64,000 nt of DNA from Phialophora verrucosa (taxonomy: Eukaryota > Ascomycota > Eurotiomycetes > Chaetothyriales > Herpotrichiellaceae): assembly GCA_002099365.1 (NCBI GenBank), contig MSED01000007.1, positions 1,178,001 to 1,242,000 on the forward strand, in the 5' to 3' direction. Under the pieces are notes generated by a model that worked only from the letters and a program-made list of their open reading frames with translations, made no database searches and was not told where the DNA came from. Shown piece after piece: positions 9,995 to 20,741 of the stretch. The position numbers and the translations under genes are program-made. The first letter of the stretch is position 1. Each line of letters opens with the position of its first letter.

Positions 9995-10979
9995 CCACGC
10001 GGCAGTAAGAATTCTTCAACTAACTAGGCTTCAAGGTCCCGCCTGTAAGTTCCCCAAGTTAGAGCATCTTGGTGAAATGGTTTCTAACTGAATGCAGTCG
10101 GCTCAATTCCGATGGAAATATCACTTTTTGGCCTTTTCACAAACATCCTGTGTAATTCTGCTTAGTAGGGAAGCAGATTATGTAAGAGGGTACCTTTTTT
10201 TTTTCCCGCCTCAACCGTGACGCTTAGCCCACAGAGCGGGCGAAAACCCATAGCCACAGATCACAGAGTCAATCTACAACTCCTAGTCGCTTGGGGGTCA
10301 CTCGGAACGTACTACCTAGTATAAATATTAGGGGCCATGAGCCAAAGACTTTCAGTAGCTTTGTGGAGTCCTAATAGCGTACCGTCCATTTCACGAAATG
10401 CTCCCGTAGCTAAAAGGGTCAGGGGCTCGAGCAACTAGCTAAAGAGATGGGGTCAATGGATCGAAGCACACGCAGGTAACCAGCAGTGAGTCGTGCAAGT
10501 TCATGCGAAACCAGTGTTTGTCACGCACATCAGCAAGCATCGAGCTGGACTTGAGCTGCCAACATCCTTTGCGCACGTCCAAGCAAACAGCATGACGTGT
10601 CGTCAGGAGAGACTGCGGTGTCATATGGTTGGTAGCCCTGAATGGGTATCTCCCAGTCCGTGAGTCCTCCTGAACGGCCTTGAGGCACATCGCAGCCTCA
10701 TCTGCGCCTGCGTTTGCATCAGTATCAGTAGACCTCGGGGGCACATATTGGCAGCGGAGATGTCCCATTCGTCACTTCTAGGAAAGCCACACGCGGACCT
10801 AAGCCGTGGCGGGGCTTCGAAATCTTGGGGTCTCGGCTGACTGTAACCCGTGACGCGCTCAGACACCTGCACGGCCAACGTCGTCTTACCAATTCTACCT
10901 CATGGTTTGCACAGGGCCGTTCATTTTCAGGCCTCGTCTTCTTCTTTTCTCTTTACAGACCTTCCCGCTCCGAAGAACA
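9995..10979. other. Gene-less stretch with T-tract
   Basis: It holds about 200 bp of sequence following the tRNA-like head, a run of about eleven T at 10194-10205, and then the presumed promoter of the next gene with a CT-rich stretch just before its start (about 10935-10972). No protein family was recognised in the overlapping minus-strand frames at 10439-10878. Confidence 0.5.
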
Positions 10980-12257
10980 ATGGCGACCTCGTCCGCACAG
11001 GTCAACCCTACCGTGGGGATCCTGAGCATTGGGGACATGGGCATGGGCGTAGCCCAGCTCCTCCGCCATCACGACCATACAGTCTACACGGTCGCTACGG
11101 GCAGAAGGCAAGTCTACACACCAGATGGTCGTTCAGAAGATATTGAACTCTTTGCTGAGCTCTCTCCAAGCCAGCATACCCTCGACCGCATCAAGTCGTC
11201 GCAGATCACCGCTCTCGAGTCAGATGAACAATTAGTAGCTGAATCCGACATCATTCTTAGCATTGTGCCGCCTCGAGACGCCATCGCCACAGCTCGAAGG
11301 GTGCTCGAAGCATGTCGCTCACAAACAGCGATCAAAAGGCGTAGTGAGAGAAAAGGCACTGCAGCCACCTCGCAGGCCCCCAGTCTAACTTACGTTGATC
11401 TGAACGCCATCTCACCTCGGAGCGCGAAGTCCATCGGCACAATGTTTTCCACCCCAATGTCTCCGGCTTCACCCCGAAGGCTGTCCATCTCGCGCACGTT
11501 TTCTTTCCACAGGAAGGAGTCGGAGCCCGAATTAGACCCTATATCAATCAACTTCCTCGACGGCGGGATCATCGGCGGGCCCCCGTCGACCAAGCAGGAT
11601 CAAACGTGGAAGAAGCCCTCCCTGGTCATTTCAGGCCCAAAGTACGAGGAACTGCTCACACCCTCCTTCATCGAACTTTTGAACATAAAATTGCTCGGCC
11701 CGAAGATTGGCCAAGCCTCAGCCCTGAAATCCTGTTTCGCGTCTCTCACGAAGGGCATGACTGCCTTGTCCATCCTATCCTTCACCACCGCGCATACCTG
11801 CGGCGTGCTCAAGGAGCTCCAAGAGCATCTGGCCGAGTTCAGTCCGAAGACGCGTGACCTGGCTGAAGCCGGGCTCGTGAGCATGCCACCCAAAGCATAC
11901 CGCTGGGTGGAGGAAATGCGGCAGATCAACGAGACGTTCTCTGAAGAAGGCGGCTTTAGCGCGGCCGTACTCTCCTCCAACACGAATGGGCATAATGGTC
12001 ACCACAATCAAGCTTCGAGCCCCATAGGCAACAACGGCAGGAATATGGCCGGCATTTTTGAGGGAGTCGCCGAGATATACAAGTTGATTGCCGATGACAC
12101 GATATTAGGTGAGGAGAGAGTGGAGAAACGGAAACGTGGCACCAATCCAGAGGATGTGGCCGAGTGTGTAAAGGAAGGGATTGCGAAGAAGAAGAAGAGA
12201 ATGGCCGACGAGGGAAGGGATCTGGAGGCGGCATGGAGGGGGAGCTGGGGCGCCTAA
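10980..12257 (+). CDS. 6-phosphogluconate dehydrogenase-like NAD(P)-binding protein
   Basis: 425 residues, single exon. The N-terminus has a Rossmann fold, with the dinucleotide loop in PTVGILSIGDMGMGVAQLL (the glycine pattern G-x-x-x-M-G of beta-hydroxyacid dehydrogenases). The C-terminus, from about residue 240, matches the all-helical DUF1932-type domain that follows it in fungal members (GPKIGQASALKSCFASLTKG). The middle carries a Ser/Arg-rich insert (about 140-190). The exact reductase reaction is not known for this subfamily. The start is taken at MATSSAQ, directly before the Rossmann strand; an in-frame ATG at 10902 would add 26 residues without a clear role and cannot be excluded. The tail is very basic. 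Confidence 0.82.
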   Translation: MATSSAQVNPTVGILSIGDMGMGVAQLLRHHDHTVYTVATGRRQVYTPDGRSEDIELFAELSPSQHTLDRIKSSQITALESDEQLVAESDIILSIVPPRDAIATARRVLEACRSQTAIKRRSERKGTAATSQAPSLTYVDLNAISPRSAKSIGTMFSTPMSPASPRRLSISRTFSFHRKESEPELDPISINFLDGGIIGGPPSTKQDQTWKKPSLVISGPKYEELLTPSFIELLNIKLLGPKIGQASALKSCFASLTKGMTALSILSFTTAHTCGVLKELQEHLAEFSPKTRDLAEAGLVSMPPKAYRWVEEMRQINETFSEEGGFSAAVLSSNTNGHNGHHNQASSPIGNNGRNMAGIFEGVAEIYKLIADDTILGEERVEKRKRGTNPEDVAECVKEGIAKKKKRMADEGRDLEAAWRGSWGA

Positions 12258-13219
12258 CGGACTGTGGTCTTCCAATCGACAGGCCAAGTTGTGCTGATAA
12301 GGCGAGGCCAATTTTGACGATGAGATGAATGATTTCGCAATGCTTTTGCTATGAAGGACTGCTATTGTTTTGTAAGGGCGGGCGCTGGCGTCATTCCCCG
12401 GACCGTCGTCGTGTAGGCGTGCACAAAGACATTGCATGGAGAGCGGGTTAGCACCATCAAATACCGGGCATAGACGACGGATGATGAGCGAAACGCAGAA
12501 TACAGATGCCATCGAATGGCGCCGATGGGAAGTTTCCCATCACGGCCTCCGTGCTCTCTTTATTGCTCCACCCATATCCGCTATCTCCCACGTGCGGCCG
12601 ACTTTGCTGATAACAGATCTGGCACTGCTGCATGAATTCTTCTTACCTCGCTACAATACCATATAATGACGAGCTCGATAGTCACCTGCAGTACGACACT
12701 ATTTTAAAGACGGATCCGTAATGTAAACTATAAAAATAGCCTACAAATAGCCTAGATTGAGTTATACCTACTACTCAAGCACCTGCACAGCGGTGTAAAA
12801 TACGAAGGGATAGAGTGTTCCATATCTCAGCTGTTGTGAGCATGTCGACCACGCATGGATGGTGACTGCCGAGACCAGTAATTTCTGAAATGCAAAAAGT
12901 GACCTGATACTCTACCGTAATTGCTCGGAAGTATCGAATACTTCACCGTACCTCGTTCGGCCGCATTTGGAGACGAGTCTTGCAAGTTCCTGGAGAGTGA
13001 GATTGCGATCATCTCTACACCTATTCAACAAACCTTCAACTTCTTTCAACTTCTTCTCTCCCTCTTCCCGAACATAGTCTCTCTAATCTGCGCGAACCGA
13101 GAACCTCCTCCGCATCAGCACGCCCCTAGAAACCATTTATCGGGATGATCTAATGCAGGCACGCCACTCGATATGCACTTCGCTTCTGCCTTACTCCGCA
13201 CACTGCAGCACGACGCAAG
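12258..13219. other. Intergenic, upstream of the Doa10 gene
   Basis: About 1 kb with no recognisable gene. The last 200 bp before 13220 contain CT-rich tracts (CTTCTTTCAACTTCTTCTCT, about 13030) typical of fungal promoters. Confidence 0.5.
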
Positions 13220-16200
13220 ATGTCGCTGAATCCTCTCGAAGACAGTCACCCTGTTGGGCTGGAATATGGGACGACGCTCAAGCGCTCCGAGACAAATGAG
13301 GAGGAACAAAACTACTGTCGAATATGCCGGGGCGAAGCCACCGTCGCTCAGCCGCTCTACTACCCGTGCAAATGCTCTGGCAGCATCAAGTTCGTTCACC
13401 AAGAATGTCTGATGGAATGGCTGTCACATTCCCAGAAGAAGTACTGTGAACTGTGCAAGACCTCGTTTCGATTCACCAAACTCTACAACCGTTCCATGCC
13501 CGCGAGGTTACCATTGCCCCTCTTTATCCGCAAACTCGCCCGCCATGGACTCAGAGAATTTGCGCGCTGGACACGTTACCTGCTGGTGGGCATCATCTGG
13601 ACTTGTTTCTTGCCTTGGTGCATCCGACAAGTCTGGCGAGGTTTTCTTTGGCTTGCCGATGGTAGCGCCCCGAGCCATCCCAGCATGGAAGTGGCCGAGG
13701 GGGTAATGTCGAATACAACTGCCGCAGGCTCAGCAGCACGAGCGTCACAGACCTTGTTCGCCAACTTCACCGTCCCGGACTACCTTGAGCGCATACCATT
13801 AGTGCTCCCTCCCATGCTGTTATCACTGGGGGACATTGCGCGTGTCATTATGGGCCAGGGCTTGATTGGTAGGATCGTCGGCTTTTTCCTGTCCATCTTC
13901 ATCCCCCGTTTACGACAAGTTGCTGGAACGAGCGACGACCAAGACTTTGCGGCGGAAACGGCTGAGATGTCCACAAGGCCTCCCTCGTTACTCTCGGACG
14001 TTGAATTCATATCCGGTTGGTCAGGTTCGCGGATGGTCAACAATGCTACCGTTGACGTTGTCGAAGGCCAGCTGATTTGCGTCCTGCTGGTCACAGCCTT
14101 CATCCTTGTATTCCTCATTCGGGAATGGGTCATTAATCAGCAACCAATCTTGAACTTGCCGGACCCTGATGCTCTCGACAATCCTCCTCAAGAACGGCAA
14201 GCCGAGAACGAGAGACCCCACATCGGCCGTCTTCGACCACGGAATCGCCGCCAGGGCGGAGAGCCAAATGTTGCGGGCGAAAGAGGTGACATCGACCCCG
14301 CTGCTCGACCAATAGCTGTTCCTAGACGGCGTCGAGCGCTAACGGATGATAACATACTGAACGATACCGGCAACGGAATCGAAAGGCCAGTTGCTCTGAT
14401 CCGGTCACAGAGCTTATTGGCGAGCCCCGAGGATATAGGAGATGCCTACCCCGACGAGGCTGTCGGTGAGAGCAGCGCAACTGCTGATGATACTGAGAAT
14501 CGGCCAGTCCGAAGGCACAGTGTAAGCAGCCATCAGACGCCGAACGATTCGTCTCTCATGACTTTGGGACCTCAAACGATCAACGTGGGCTCCTTGGATA
14601 GCTCTCCCATCGAGGCGCAAGGAGCCCTGCCGTTGCAATTCGCTTCCGGAGGCGCTGGACCTGCCCAATGGCAACCGGACTTGCAACAATACATGGACCA
14701 AAGTGAAACAGACTTGGCAGAGCCTCTGGGAAGGAGTGTCTCGTTCGTCCAAAACCCAGATAGCATCGACGAGCCAGCACATCCATCATCAGAACGGGTT
14801 GATGCCGGTGAACATGCCACCGACTCAGATGGGCCAGTCATGCCCACGCCCGATTCCTCAAATGGCACGGACTTTTTGCACCCAGGAGGAGAGTTCCAGG
14901 ACACTGATCTTCAGGCAGCCCTTTTCGACAACGCACCTGAAATTGACGCTGACGAAGTCGCTCTTCCCATCGATCAAGAGCCTATCCCCGATAACTCGTT
15001 GGTCGGAAGAATTGCAAAGTGGCTCTGGCATACGGACGTGGAAGTCGACACGCAGGGGGCCACAGTAGCTCGTGACAACCCGCATGCTGATACGCAAGAT
15101 GAGGAACGTATCGTGGAGGACGTCGACGCAGAGGCGCCTTTTGTGCCTGTCCACAACCGGGAAGCTCCTCAGATCCCACCACTTGCCCCCGCAATCGATG
15201 CACCACCTCCAGAGCCCCGGGAGCCGAATATGTTCATGGGTGTCGATCTGAATGATGCCGGAGATGAAGCAGAAGATCTTGACGGGGTGCTAGAGCTCCT
15301 GGGCATGGAAGGGCCCATCTTCGGCATGATCCAGAACGTACTCTTCTCCTTCCTACTCATCATAATCACACTGACGATGAGTTTCTGGTTCCCATATATG
15401 TGGGGAAAGATTGCTCTTCTGTTTCTGTCGCAGCCGACTCTCATGCTTGTACGAGCACCATTGTTCGTCCTGTCGCGCTCAGCAGATATTGTTGTCGACG
15501 TTATCTTTGTCGTGGCTGGGCTTACCGGTTTCCTTTCTAGTCAGCCGATGAAGCTCATGAGAGCAGCTCTATCCGGACTATCACCATCGCTTGGCCGAGT
15601 TCTCGACACTGCCACAATAGAGGGATTTACCCTCGACCTGAGTCAGAAAAGCAGTACACGACTGGAGAAGACTTTGACCGCGGCCGTTCTTGGTCTCAGA
15701 CCAGATGTGCCAAACTTTTCGATGCAGTCGCACCACGCGCTTATATCCCTGAAGAGCCATCTACGCGATGCACTGCATGGCACGGCCTTTGTGCTACGCC
15801 AGGTCCAAAAGACCTTGACCTCTGACCGTCCAATTTCTGGCACCATTTTGATCTCCCTTCGACAATCTCTGAAGTCTGCTCTCGAAGTCTTGAAGAAGTT
15901 ACCACAAGTCAGAGAAGTCGCATCGAACTTCGTGAGCCTTCTATTCGCTGATCTTACCGCTGAACCAACACTAAGTGTCGATGAGCTCGATCCTTCCTTA
16001 GCTGAGTGGAATAACCAAGACCGGATTCTTGCAATCATCCTCGGTTATGCTTTGTTCGCTGTCGCAGGAATCGTTTTCCTCGAAGTTGCCCGTTTGGTTC
16101 TTGGGCTGAAGGACGACGAGAAAGTCGAAGGCTACTTTGCAGATTCCCTTCGGCAAGCAGGTGGCGTGATGAAAGTGATTGTCATCATTGGGATCGAAAT

Positions 16201-17977
16201 GTTGGTCTTTCCGCTATACTGCGGACTGCTACTGGACCTAGCACTGCTTCCTCTATTTGCCAACGCCACCGTGGCCAGCCGCGTCGCCTTTATGACGCAG
16301 ACACCGCTGACGGGGATATTCATCCACTGGTTCATTGGTACCTGTTACATGTTTCATTTCGCCCTTTTCGTATCGATCTGCCGGAAGATCATGCGAAAAG
16401 GAGTCCTTTACTTTATTCGCGATCCCGACGATCCGACGTTTCACCCAGTCCGCGACGTCCTTGAGCGACCTGTACCTGCACAGTTGGGAAAGATTGCGTT
16501 TTCGGCGTTGGTTTACGGTGGTCTGGTCACGCTATGTTTGGGTGGCGTCGTGTGGTCGATAGACTGGGTTGGCGGCGTTCTACCCATCAGATGGTCGACA
16601 CCAGAACCCAGGCTGGCATTTCCCATCGACATAGTCTTCTACAACTTTTTACTTCCTTTCATCCTTCGAAAGGCCGAGGCATCCAAGAAGATCTCGGCAA
16701 TGTATAGATGGTGGTTTCGAGGATGCGCTCGGTCACTGCGACTGACGAATTTTCTGTTTGGAGAGGAGCGCAAGGAAGAACAATACACTCATCCCAGAGG
16801 ATTCCCGTGGAGGCTGTTCACCAAGGACGGAACGACCGACCTGCAACGAGACGGCGTCTACGTCCGAGCCCCGGCATCTGACTCGGTGCGTATCGCCAAA
16901 GGGCGCAATGTCTTCCTCGAAGTAACTGAGCAGAATGAGAGAGTGGACGGTCAACCGGATGCAGATTTCGGGATGCATGGCAAGAAAGATCCTCAATTCA
17001 CAAAGGTCTATCTCCCACCTAACTTCAGAAGCCGGATCACGACATTCATTGCCCTGCTGTGGCTTTTCGCAGCGGCGACAGGAATGACATTTACCATCGG
17101 GCCACTACTACTCGGCAGGAAAGTGACTCAGCTGCTAACCCAATCGGACCGTCCCCCTAACGATCTCTACGCATTCACCGTCGGCGTTCACATCTTTGCG
17201 GCGGTTGGATATGCAATCGTTTACGCCAAACCAGCCAGAGACTACCTCCGAGCGAAAGTGAACTCTTCGGGACAACAAATTCTGCGATCAAGTCTGCACG
17301 GCCTTGGCCTGGCCTACCTAAGCATCTTCACGACTATCGTGCTGCCATTTGGTATGGCCTTGGTGACGGAACTGTACATTCACATGCCGGTCTTCGACAT
17401 GCTGGAGCTCGTCAATCAAGAGAAGGCCAAAGACGCGTCTACGTCGACATCGGCGGCGACCACGACGGACAATAAACGCCTCCCCGGTGCTACGATCTTT
17501 GTCCTCCAGTCCTGGACAATTGGCCTGCTTTACCTGAAGCTCCTGTTTCGGGTGCTGACCCATGCTATGAGACCCACGTCACGCCCAGCCAGGGCTCTTC
17601 GGGCAATCACCCGCAACGGCATCTTCCACGCAGACGTCCCTCTGGCGTCTCGGGCGTTCGTCCTCCCTGCCAGCACTCTGTGCCTTGTACTCCTCCTCTT
17701 CCCTCTGACGTATATGAAACTCATCATCACAGTCTTCGGTGTACACGACACAGAGAAACAGATGCGGATGTATCGGTTCGCGTATCCATTGTTCTTATGG
17801 ATGATGGTCAGCTATGTGGGTGCAATGTTCATGAGGACGAAAGTGGAAAAGTGGAGGGTCATGATCAGGGATGAGGTGTATCTGCTCGGAGAGCGGTTGC
17901 ACAACTTCCAAGAGCCGAAACCGAAGGTTAGGGAGATCAATGCGTCCAGCAGCAAAGGGAAGGAGAAGGTGTTGTGA
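13220..17977 (+). CDS. SSM4: ER membrane RING-CH ubiquitin ligase Doa10/Ssm4
   Basis: 1,585 residues in one exon. The N-terminal RING-CH zinc finger is complete: C33, C36, C50, C52, H60, C63, C76, C79 (C4HC3, spacings 2-13-1-7-2-12-2). It is followed by hydrophobic helices from about residue 115 and roughly a dozen more membrane spans, with a long acidic, low-complexity cytosolic loop between about 310 and 690. In yeast this enzyme (Ssm4/Doa10) sits in the ER and inner nuclear membrane and ubiquitinates short-lived and misfolded proteins with Ubc6/Ubc7 (the ERAD-C route). The protein is longer than yeast Doa10 (1,319), mainly through the disordered loop. No frame break was found, and the short tail ends in a Lys-rich GKEKVL. 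Confidence 0.96.
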   Translation: MSLNPLEDSHPVGLEYGTTLKRSETNEEEQNYCRICRGEATVAQPLYYPCKCSGSIKFVHQECLMEWLSHSQKKYCELCKTSFRFTKLYNRSMPARLPLPLFIRKLARHGLREFARWTRYLLVGIIWTCFLPWCIRQVWRGFLWLADGSAPSHPSMEVAEGVMSNTTAAGSAARASQTLFANFTVPDYLERIPLVLPPMLLSLGDIARVIMGQGLIGRIVGFFLSIFIPRLRQVAGTSDDQDFAAETAEMSTRPPSLLSDVEFISGWSGSRMVNNATVDVVEGQLICVLLVTAFILVFLIREWVINQQPILNLPDPDALDNPPQERQAENERPHIGRLRPRNRRQGGEPNVAGERGDIDPAARPIAVPRRRRALTDDNILNDTGNGIERPVALIRSQSLLASPEDIGDAYPDEAVGESSATADDTENRPVRRHSVSSHQTPNDSSLMTLGPQTINVGSLDSSPIEAQGALPLQFASGGAGPAQWQPDLQQYMDQSETDLAEPLGRSVSFVQNPDSIDEPAHPSSERVDAGEHATDSDGPVMPTPDSSNGTDFLHPGGEFQDTDLQAALFDNAPEIDADEVALPIDQEPIPDNSLVGRIAKWLWHTDVEVDTQGATVARDNPHADTQDEERIVEDVDAEAPFVPVHNREAPQIPPLAPAIDAPPPEPREPNMFMGVDLNDAGDEAEDLDGVLELLGMEGPIFGMIQNVLFSFLLIIITLTMSFWFPYMWGKIALLFLSQPTLMLVRAPLFVLSRSADIVVDVIFVVAGLTGFLSSQPMKLMRAALSGLSPSLGRVLDTATIEGFTLDLSQKSSTRLEKTLTAAVLGLRPDVPNFSMQSHHALISLKSHLRDALHGTAFVLRQVQKTLTSDRPISGTILISLRQSLKSALEVLKKLPQVREVASNFVSLLFADLTAEPTLSVDELDPSLAEWNNQDRILAIILGYALFAVAGIVFLEVARLVLGLKDDEKVEGYFADSLRQAGGVMKVIVIIGIEMLVFPLYCGLLLDLALLPLFANATVASRVAFMTQTPLTGIFIHWFIGTCYMFHFALFVSICRKIMRKGVLYFIRDPDDPTFHPVRDVLERPVPAQLGKIAFSALVYGGLVTLCLGGVVWSIDWVGGVLPIRWSTPEPRLAFPIDIVFYNFLLPFILRKAEASKKISAMYRWWFRGCARSLRLTNFLFGEERKEEQYTHPRGFPWRLFTKDGTTDLQRDGVYVRAPASDSVRIAKGRNVFLEVTEQNERVDGQPDADFGMHGKKDPQFTKVYLPPNFRSRITTFIALLWLFAAATGMTFTIGPLLLGRKVTQLLTQSDRPPNDLYAFTVGVHIFAAVGYAIVYAKPARDYLRAKVNSSGQQILRSSLHGLGLAYLSIFTTIVLPFGMALVTELYIHMPVFDMLELVNQEKAKDASTSTSAATTTDNKRLPGATIFVLQSWTIGLLYLKLLFRVLTHAMRPTSRPARALRAITRNGIFHADVPLASRAFVLPASTLCLVLLLFPLTYMKLIITVFGVHDTEKQMRMYRFAYPLFLWMMVSYVGAMFMRTKVEKWRVMIRDEVYLLGERLHNFQEPKPKVREINASSSKGKEKVL

Positions 17978-18694
17978 CGAGACATCTTGAGCCACCCCTG
18001 GTGGGAGGTTGTAATGCATTTGCATAGCGGAGGAATTGGGGCATTCATATGCATGGCGTCGATGCCGACTCAGGCATCACGCAGTCTTCTCAGGACTTTT
18101 AGATGAGGATGGCACATCCATAGCCTTGTATTCTTGTCTCTCCAATATGAGCATCGGCCTCGGCTTTGATGAGCTTTGTATGCGCGTGCTGGGGGAGTTT
18201 GCTAGAGGTTTCGGAAGCAGAAGTTTCAATGATGCAGCCTTTACAGGTGTTGGTGTGGAATCTTCCGACAAGGTCATCCCGAGAACCTAAATACGGGGTA
18301 CGTACAAAGCTGAGTGTTTTCACATGCCAATATGTAGGTATCACGGTGAGATCCCAGTGTCGGACTGGACCAAGTCGGTCGGATACATGGTGATTAGGTA
18401 GGAGACATTCGTTACAGTGATGGATGTAATCATTCCGCATACCACATACCGCATACCGCATTCCGCAGAAAGATACATAGATTGGGTCCTCAGAAGGTGC
18501 TGTACCGTGACTGTCATTCCGCATGGATTGGGTGAAGATAAGATACCTCAGCACGACGTCCCTACTTGCACACCAAGACTAAACTGAAGCTCGCACGTCG
18601 AGCGCCGCCAGCCCCTACCCACAGTCGACCAACTCCCACCCCACTGTTTCGGCTACAGAGTCAGAGCCCTGACGATCGCCCGCCCTGTCTATAC
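17978..18694. other. Convergent intergenic region
   Basis: Lies between the 3' ends of the Doa10 and glutathione transferase genes. It contains an imperfect tandem of a CATACCGC-like unit near 18438-18465. No gene was recognised. Confidence 0.5.
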
Positions 18695-19742
18695 CTAGAG
18701 CTTCTTCTCGGCCGCCAACTTCGCAAACCGGGCCTTTGTCCTCTCGGCCACGGCCTTTTCATCCCAGATGTACGTCACGCTAGGTTCCTCGACCACCTTG
18801 GAAGCCCAGGCCTTGAACTTTGGAGCCTGTGCCGCGAGCAGGGCATGCACTTTCGGGCTCAGCACGGCGTACTCGGGCTTGCTGAGCGCGAGGAGGCGGA
18901 GCACGAACGGGCCGGTCAGAGCCTACACAGGACAGGAATCAATTTTTCCAATCGCAAGGAATCAATTTTCCAATCGCAAGGAATTGATTTGCAATCGCAA
19001 GGAATCAAGGCTCGAAATTACAGCATTACAGCATGGTCCAGAGATCGAGAGCTGGGGGGTGGAAAAGACATACCTCGGCGAGTGTGAGCCGATCACTGCC
19101 TCCGAAGAAGGGCCCCTTGGCGGCATCCCACGTGAATAGAGGCTCCAGTTCCTTCACCACGGCCGCGACCAGGGTTTCCGCGGCGGCGTCCTTCTCGGCC
19201 TCCGTCTGGGCGCGCTGCCCGGCGAAGATGTGCGGGAGTGCTTTGGTGACGAATGTGTCGGCGAAGAAATTCACGCGGGCGCGATACAGGGCGTTGGCCG
19301 CCCCCGTGGAGGGAGGGAGCAAAGGGGATGGATGTGCGTCGGCGAGGAATTGCGCCACGACGGCCGACTCGGTGATGATTTCGCCGTTGTATTTGATGCT
19401 GGGGACGAGGCCGCGCTACGTCGGAACCACGGGGAGAAAAGTCAGCGGGGTTGCACAGATAGACACAAGAGACGGACAGATAGACAGATAGACACATAAA
19501 CAGCCGCACGTGCTAGGAAACGAAATACTGTGTGTGTGGGGGGCCCAACCTACCGGGTTCACCTTGAGATACCACGGATCACGCGGTCGATCCAAGTCGA
19601 TGATTTCCTCCTTGTAGGGAAGTCCCAGCTCCTTTATGGCGATGTGGGCGCGATGAGCCCAGGGGCAGCCATGGTTCGTATATAAGATGATCTCCGGGCT
19701 TCCCGTACCGTTCGTCGCCTGAGTCCCGTTCGTGGCGGCCAT
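18695..19742 (-). CDS. Glutathione S-transferase, omega-like
   Basis: 252 residues in three exons: 19554-19742, 19074-19415 and 18695-18922, with GT-AG introns of 138 nt and 151 nt at codon boundaries. The thioredoxin-like N-domain has the catalytic-cysteine motif NHGCPWAHRAHIA (Cys26), a VPS cis-proline loop after the first splice and the glutathione-binding Glu-Ser in IITESAVVAQFL. A helical C-domain follows. Cys-Pro-Trp marks the omega/GTO-like group, which does thiol transfer and dehydroascorbate or glutathionyl-ketone reduction rather than classical conjugation. The role in this organism is inferred. The second intron contains a three-copy 20-bp tandem repeat (about 18938-19005). Confidence 0.93.
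18938..19005. repeat. Three-copy ~20-bp minisatellite inside an intron
   Basis: Three near-identical tandem units of the form CAATCGCAAGGAATCAATTT lie wholly within the second intron of the glutathione transferase gene and lengthen it. The third unit differs by a few bases (AATTGATTTG). Confidence 0.8.
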
Positions 19743-20741
19743 GGCGGGAGCAGTAATCAGTGCACTGTGCTAGAAATGTTGTAGCTGAGGACGAGCGTGG
19801 ACGAGGGTGACCGCTCCGGGGAGATTCTACAGCATATGTATGTACAGTAATTACCAACAAGGCGAGTGAGTGGTCGCTATATTCTCCAAATATTGCGATA
19901 TGTCGTATTTGTCATCCTGCCAATCATCCGCGCACATTCGGGGCCTAAGGGGGGGAGGGGGAGAAACGGAGGACATCCGGTATTACGAAGTATCGAGATG
20001 GGAGAGTCCGTCCATGGTCTGACGGTCTGACGGTCTTACATACTCGCTGATGTCCGGTGCAATGGACGAGGACCGCGTGCCTCACGCACTCGGGATTGGA
20101 TCTGCGATTCTGGTGATAAGATATCTTACTGTGACCCGCGGCATCACCTTCACGCCTGTCTGGCTCTCGACCACTTTTGGTTTCTTCGCTCGATCGTCCC
20201 TCGACTTCTCAGCCTCAATGCGTTCTCGATATGTGCGCAGAAGGAGAAATCGCAAAATCCCACAGGTCCGTGTGCCGCACTTGGGACTTGGAGGCCTGGA
20301 TGCCAGGACGCCAGCATGTTCATGTTCGGCCTCTCCGAGGACTTCACCTAGTGCGCGCACAATACCTTTGTTGGAAGTATTCGTATGATAAAGGGGGGGA
20401 TATCCCAGTACGAATTAATCAAACTTATCGAGGAATCCATAGGAACAGGCGGCTGCGACTTCATACTCTGCACCGCGTATTTATCATCGCGTGGGTCGGT
20501 GCAGCATGAGTCCTTAGTGAAGCGCAGCAACAATTCCGGAGGAGAGTCAAACACACCTGTCTTCCCAGCTGCGGTCGTGGCCTGCTGGACCCCCGGGTTA
20601 AGGTGCCTCCCCTTCTTCGAAAGCCTGAACCTTTCCCATCGACTCGTAGTGCACCTGAGGTGTGAGACATCAATCCTGCTCCATTGTGTCGGCTTGACCG
20701 TACAATCCAGAGATCGTTCATGACCCATCACTCATCGTTCA
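19743..20741. other. Intergenic region
   Basis: About 1 kb: upstream of the glutathione transferase gene (minus) and downstream of the ubiquitin-like gene (minus). It has a short G-rich run at about 19949-19965. No gene was recognised. Confidence 0.5.

Noticed and set aside
10439..10878. Overlapping minus-strand frames of 109 and 85 codons
   Set aside because: No domain, no splice structure and no resemblance to known proteins; they overlap the promoter of the dehydrogenase-like gene.
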